A stretch of DNA of 8,503 nucleotides from the NCBI GenBank assembly GCA_948467695.1, contig CAOKFJ010000059.1, forward strand, positions 1 through 8,503. The letters are read 5' to 3'. Position 1 is the first letter of the stretch, and the number at the start of each line of letters is the position of its first letter. Made by a program: the position numbers and the translations under genes. Of the stretch, positions 6,603-8,503 are shown piece by piece. Below the pieces are notes generated by a model. That model did no database searches. It was not told where the DNA came from and was given only the letters and a program-made list of their open reading frames with translations. The DNA is from an uncultured Allobaculum sp. (lineage in GTDB: Bacteria; Bacillota_I; Bacilli_A; Erysipelotrichales; Erysipelotrichaceae).

Positions 6603-6823
6603 ATTCTAACCTCCAGAACGGTGTCTATCATGCCACCGGTATATCACTGCATCAAACGCGTCTTGGCAGATCGATGCACGTTTATCGTTCACTTGCGGCT
6701 GATTCCGGCTTGAACCTCTCAAATGCCCTTAGCCGGCACAGCCATTTGTACAGGCGATGCGCTCATCAGGCATACGTTTTTTGCTTGCGCCTTTATCCAT
6801 CGGCAAAAACCGAAAAATCGCCT
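6603..6823 (-). promoter_or_regulatory. Structured non-coding leader upstream of rlmN
   Basis: About 220 bases without a supportable gene separate the promoter candidate from rlmN. Read on the minus strand, pairings in order are: AGGCGAT (6823-6817) with ATCGCCT (6758-6752), enclosing a small TCGG/CCGA hairpin; an 11-bp hairpin at 6743-6697 (GGCTG and CCGGCT pairing with AGCCGG and CAGCC around a 20-base loop); TGCATC/GATGCA at 6678-6648; and CGGTG/CACCG at 6638-6619, which ends 4 bases before the GGAGG ribosome binding site (6614-6610). A second AGGCG at 6792-6788 competes for CGCCT, and GGGCAT in the large loop (6728-6723) could pair with ATGCCT (6773-6768). It matches no riboswitch consensus I can recall. 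A cis-regulatory RNA is an inference. Confidence 0.45.
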
Positions 6824-6824
6824 T

Positions 6825-6856
6825 ATTACAGTTTAGTCAAAATCTCGAAGAATTTC
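6825..6856 (-). promoter_or_regulatory. Weak promoter candidate for rlmN-prpC-prkC-rsgA
   Basis: A promoter is needed here because a strong terminator lies just upstream. TGTAAT at 6830-6825 matches the -10 consensus at 5 of 6 positions and would start transcription at the first structured bases of the leader. A TTGACT at 6840-6835 is a good -35 by sequence, but it is only 4 bases from TGTAAT; at the proper 16-18-base spacing the -35 is poor. Either the promoter is -10-driven or the true one lies elsewhere in the gap. Confidence 0.3.
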
Positions 6857-6865
6857 CATTCATGC

Positions 6866-6896
6866 AAAAAGCGCCGCCAGAGAGGATCGGCAGCGC
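6866..6896 (-). terminator. Rho-independent terminator after rsmB
   Basis: On the minus strand GCGCTGCC pairs with GGCGGCGC (8 bp, one wobble) around a 10-base loop and is followed at once by TTTTT (complement of 6866-6870). It starts 39 bases beyond the rsmB stop. It splits the cluster that is often one operon in other Bacillota. On the plus strand a T-run also follows, but no plus-strand gene needs it. Confidence 0.9.
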
Positions 6897-6935
6897 CAGT
6901 AGATTTTTTCAATTGAACAGCGTGTATCGCGCAGA

Positions 6936-8180
6936 TTAATCCTGCTGATCGTCGATCGACCCTTTGATCAGACGGGCGATGTAGAAGCCTCCGCGCATTG
7001 CATCCGGTTCGATGGTGGTGTCGTCATCCAGATAAAATTCGGGGTGCCGGTCAAGAAACGCATCGACCTGCTTTTCGTTTTCCTTGGTATTGAGCGTGCA
7101 GGTCGAATACACCAGCGCACCGCCCTGTTTGAGCTGTCCGGCTGCGCAGTCGAGAAGCTCCTTCTGAATATGAGGGAGTTCGTCAAGATCGGATGGTTTG
7201 AGATTGACCTTCATATCCGGCTTGCGCGAAAGAATGCCAAGTCCGCTGCAGGGCGCATCGCACAGAACAACATCATAGACAGGATTGGGCTCAAGTTTCG
7301 TGCTGTCCGCCTGTTTTGCGCGGATATGGCGCAGGTGCAGACGTTTTGCATCGTTCTGTATGAGTTCAACGCGGTGATCATGCAGATCAAGCGCAGTGAT
7401 GTCGGCTTTATCGCCGCTCATCTCCGCCATCGCCATCGTTTTTGTGCCAGGCGCCGCGCAAAGATCCAGAATCTTCATGCCCGCTTTCGGCTCGCACCAT
7501 TTCGCGATTTCATAGCTTCCCGGATCCTGTACGGAAATACGTCCGTCACGATACAGCGGATCGCTCGCGATATTGTCGCCGGTATATTTGTACAGACCGT
7601 CGATATAGGGTTCAAGACGATCGGATTTGTCCATGTCTTCTTCGCTCATGCGCATCGGATTTCGGCGCACGACGACCGGAAGAACATCCAGCGAAGCCAT
7701 CGCGTAGCGGTAGGCTTTTTTCGAGCCGTATTGCGAGATCCAAAGACGAAGCAGCCATTCGGGAAGCGAGGTTTTCAGCGCCAGTGCCGCTACAGGGTCT
7801 TCGGGCATTTCCAGCGGCGTTTCGATGACTTTGTGCAGAATCGCATTGACCATGCCTCGTGATTCGGGCATTTTGCGCGCGGCGATCTTGTTTGCTTCAT
7901 CGACAATCGCAAAATTGGGCACACGGCTTAGAAACAGGATCTGATACACCGACATCGTTAAAAGAATCGCCGTCTTTGATTTGACTTTGCCTTTGGCAAA
8001 CCGTTTCCAGGCGTATTCGCATAAAGCGTAGTTCTGGAGTGTGCCGTAAAAAATGTTGGATGCCAGCTTGCGGTCCTTTTCATCCACTTCCTGCAGATGT
8101 TCTTTTAAATACAAGTTGGAGTAGGTGCTTTTGCGAATGACATCGCACAGCGCTCTCCAAACCCATTCACGTGAATTCAT
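6936..8180 (-). CDS. rsmB: 16S rRNA (cytosine-967-C5)-methyltransferase RsmB
   Basis: Methylates C5 of cytosine 967 (E. coli numbering) of 16S rRNA using S-adenosylmethionine. The 414-residue protein has the N-terminal NusB-like RNA-binding domain (about 1-125) and a C-terminal Rossmann methyltransferase domain: SAM-binding DLCAAPGTKT (239-248), the PC motif in DAPCSG with Cys311, and the TC motif in YSTCTL with Cys361, the expected catalytic nucleophile. Both cysteines used by m5C enzymes are present. It is slightly shorter than the roughly 430-450 residues of many homologues. The ATG has a full GGAGGA ribosome binding site with 7-base spacing, and that site is contributed by the last codons of priA; only 3 bases separate the priA stop from this start. 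A terminator follows. Confidence 0.97.
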   Translation of the reverse strand: MNSREWVWRALCDVIRKSTYSNLYLKEHLQEVDEKDRKLASNIFYGTLQNYALCEYAWKRFAKGKVKSKTAILLTMSVYQILFLSRVPNFAIVDEANKIAARKMPESRGMVNAILHKVIETPLEMPEDPVAALALKTSLPEWLLRLWISQYGSKKAYRYAMASLDVLPVVVRRNPMRMSEEDMDKSDRLEPYIDGLYKYTGDNIASDPLYRDGRISVQDPGSYEIAKWCEPKAGMKILDLCAAPGTKTMAMAEMSGDKADITALDLHDHRVELIQNDAKRLHLRHIRAKQADSTKLEPNPVYDVVLCDAPCSGLGILSRKPDMKVNLKPSDLDELPHIQKELLDCAAGQLKQGGALVYSTCTLNTKENEKQVDAFLDRHPEFYLDDDTTIEPDAMRGGFYIARLIKGSIDDQQD

Positions 8181-8183
8181 TGC

Positions 8184-8503
8184 TTATTCCTCCAGACTCA
8201 TCGGGTGTACATTGAACTCGATTTTACAGCCTCGGCCATTCGACGCAAACCAGTCTGCGCAAAGCCAGAGTGTCTCGATCAGATGCTCGTCGTTTCGATC
8301 GCGCAGAATCATACGAAAGCGGCTTTCCTTGACACGCATCGAGATCTCGGCTGGACCGAGCGTATTGATGCGGCAGTTCTCGAAGCTGTTCTTGAGTTCA
8401 AGAGCCATATTGTACGCCAAAACGGGATCGGCATGGCGAACGACGACAGTCGCCAGATATGTATACGGAGGATTTCCACCCTCTTTGCGGTATTTCATCT
8501 CCG
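8184..8503 (-). CDS. priA: Primosomal protein PriA, C-terminal fragment (5' part outside window)
   Basis: PriA is the 3'-5' DNA helicase that recognises stalled forks and reloads the replisome. Only the last 106 codons or so are in the window. They show the C-terminal domain pattern: a Met-x-x-Arg...PPY segment (GGNPPYTYLATVVV), a middle LGPAEISMRV stretch, an RFRMILRDR strand, and an ending of the type FNVHPMSL. The frame is open to the right edge, with the codon before the first visible ATG reading GAG, so that ATG is internal and not the true start. Helicase motifs and zinc-binding cysteines would lie upstream, beyond the window. Direct junction with rsmB, without def and fmt between, departs from the Bacillus order. 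Confidence 0.9.
   Translation of the reverse strand, partial: EMKYRKEGGNPPYTYLATVVVRHADPVLAYNMALELKNSFENCRINTLGPAEISMRVKESRFRMILRDRNDEHLIETLWLCADWFASNGRGCKIEFNVHPMSLEE

Noticed and set aside
5625..6713. Plus-strand open frame of 362 codons
   Set aside because: It is the mirror of rlmN, which has every catalytic motif; the plus-strand product resembles no family.
6690..6760. Possible tRNA, suggested by a GGTTCAAGCC string on the minus strand
   Set aside because: No acceptor stem, anticodon arm or D arm can be placed around it; the string sits in a different hairpin.
6700..6822. Known riboswitch classes (c-di-GMP, TPP, FMN, SAM, ydaO, ZTP, T-box) in the rlmN leader
   Set aside because: None of their conserved core strings as I remember them is present; only generic stems are seen.
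6449..6916. Plus-strand open frame reaching across the rsmB-rlmN gap
   Set aside because: No ribosome binding site, no recognisable protein, and it runs through the rsmB terminator hairpin.
7044..7862. Plus-strand open frame of 272 codons
   Set aside because: Antisense to rsmB, which carries both catalytic cysteine motifs; long antisense frames follow from codon bias here.

Overview
The window holds a compact block of bacterial housekeeping genes, all on the minus strand, so transcription runs from high to low coordinates. The order priA (3' end), rsmB, rlmN, prpC, prkC, rsgA, rpe, thiN is the conserved Bacillota (Firmicutes) cluster known from Bacillus. Start overlaps, GGAGG-type ribosome binding sites, a PASTA-domain Ser/Thr kinase and a permuted GTPase all fit a low-GC-lineage Gram-positive, although base composition here looks roughly balanced. 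An Erysipelotrichia-like Bacilli relative is my guess from protein style; it is not proven.

Layout in the direction of transcription: (1) The C-terminal end of PriA helicase enters at the right edge, followed after 3 bases by rsmB (16S rRNA m5C methyltransferase). def and fmt, usually found between them, are absent. A strong rho-independent terminator follows rsmB. (2) A 333-base gap contains that terminator, a weak promoter candidate and a long, hairpin-rich leader ahead of rlmN. (3) rlmN, prpC, prkC and rsgA form one tightly packed unit with 4- and 11-base overlaps and a 5-base gap, ending in a second strong terminator. (4) A 466-base gap holds that terminator and a structured region ahead of rpe, including a possible three-way junction with an alternative fold. 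(5) rpe, thiN and an incomplete DUF308/HdeD-like membrane protein gene overlap one another and run off the left edge.

The genes serve replication restart (PriA), rRNA/tRNA modification (RsmB, RlmN), small-subunit maturation (RsgA), cell-wall-responsive Ser/Thr phosphosignalling (PrkC kinase and PrpC phosphatase), the pentose phosphate pathway (Rpe) and thiamine diphosphate formation (ThiN). ThiN makes the cofactor of transketolase, and Rpe makes one of transketolase's substrates. No mobile element, CRISPR array, rRNA or tRNA gene was recognised. The coding genes are ordinary; the least explained parts are the two non-coding leaders and the membrane-protein gene coupled to thiN.
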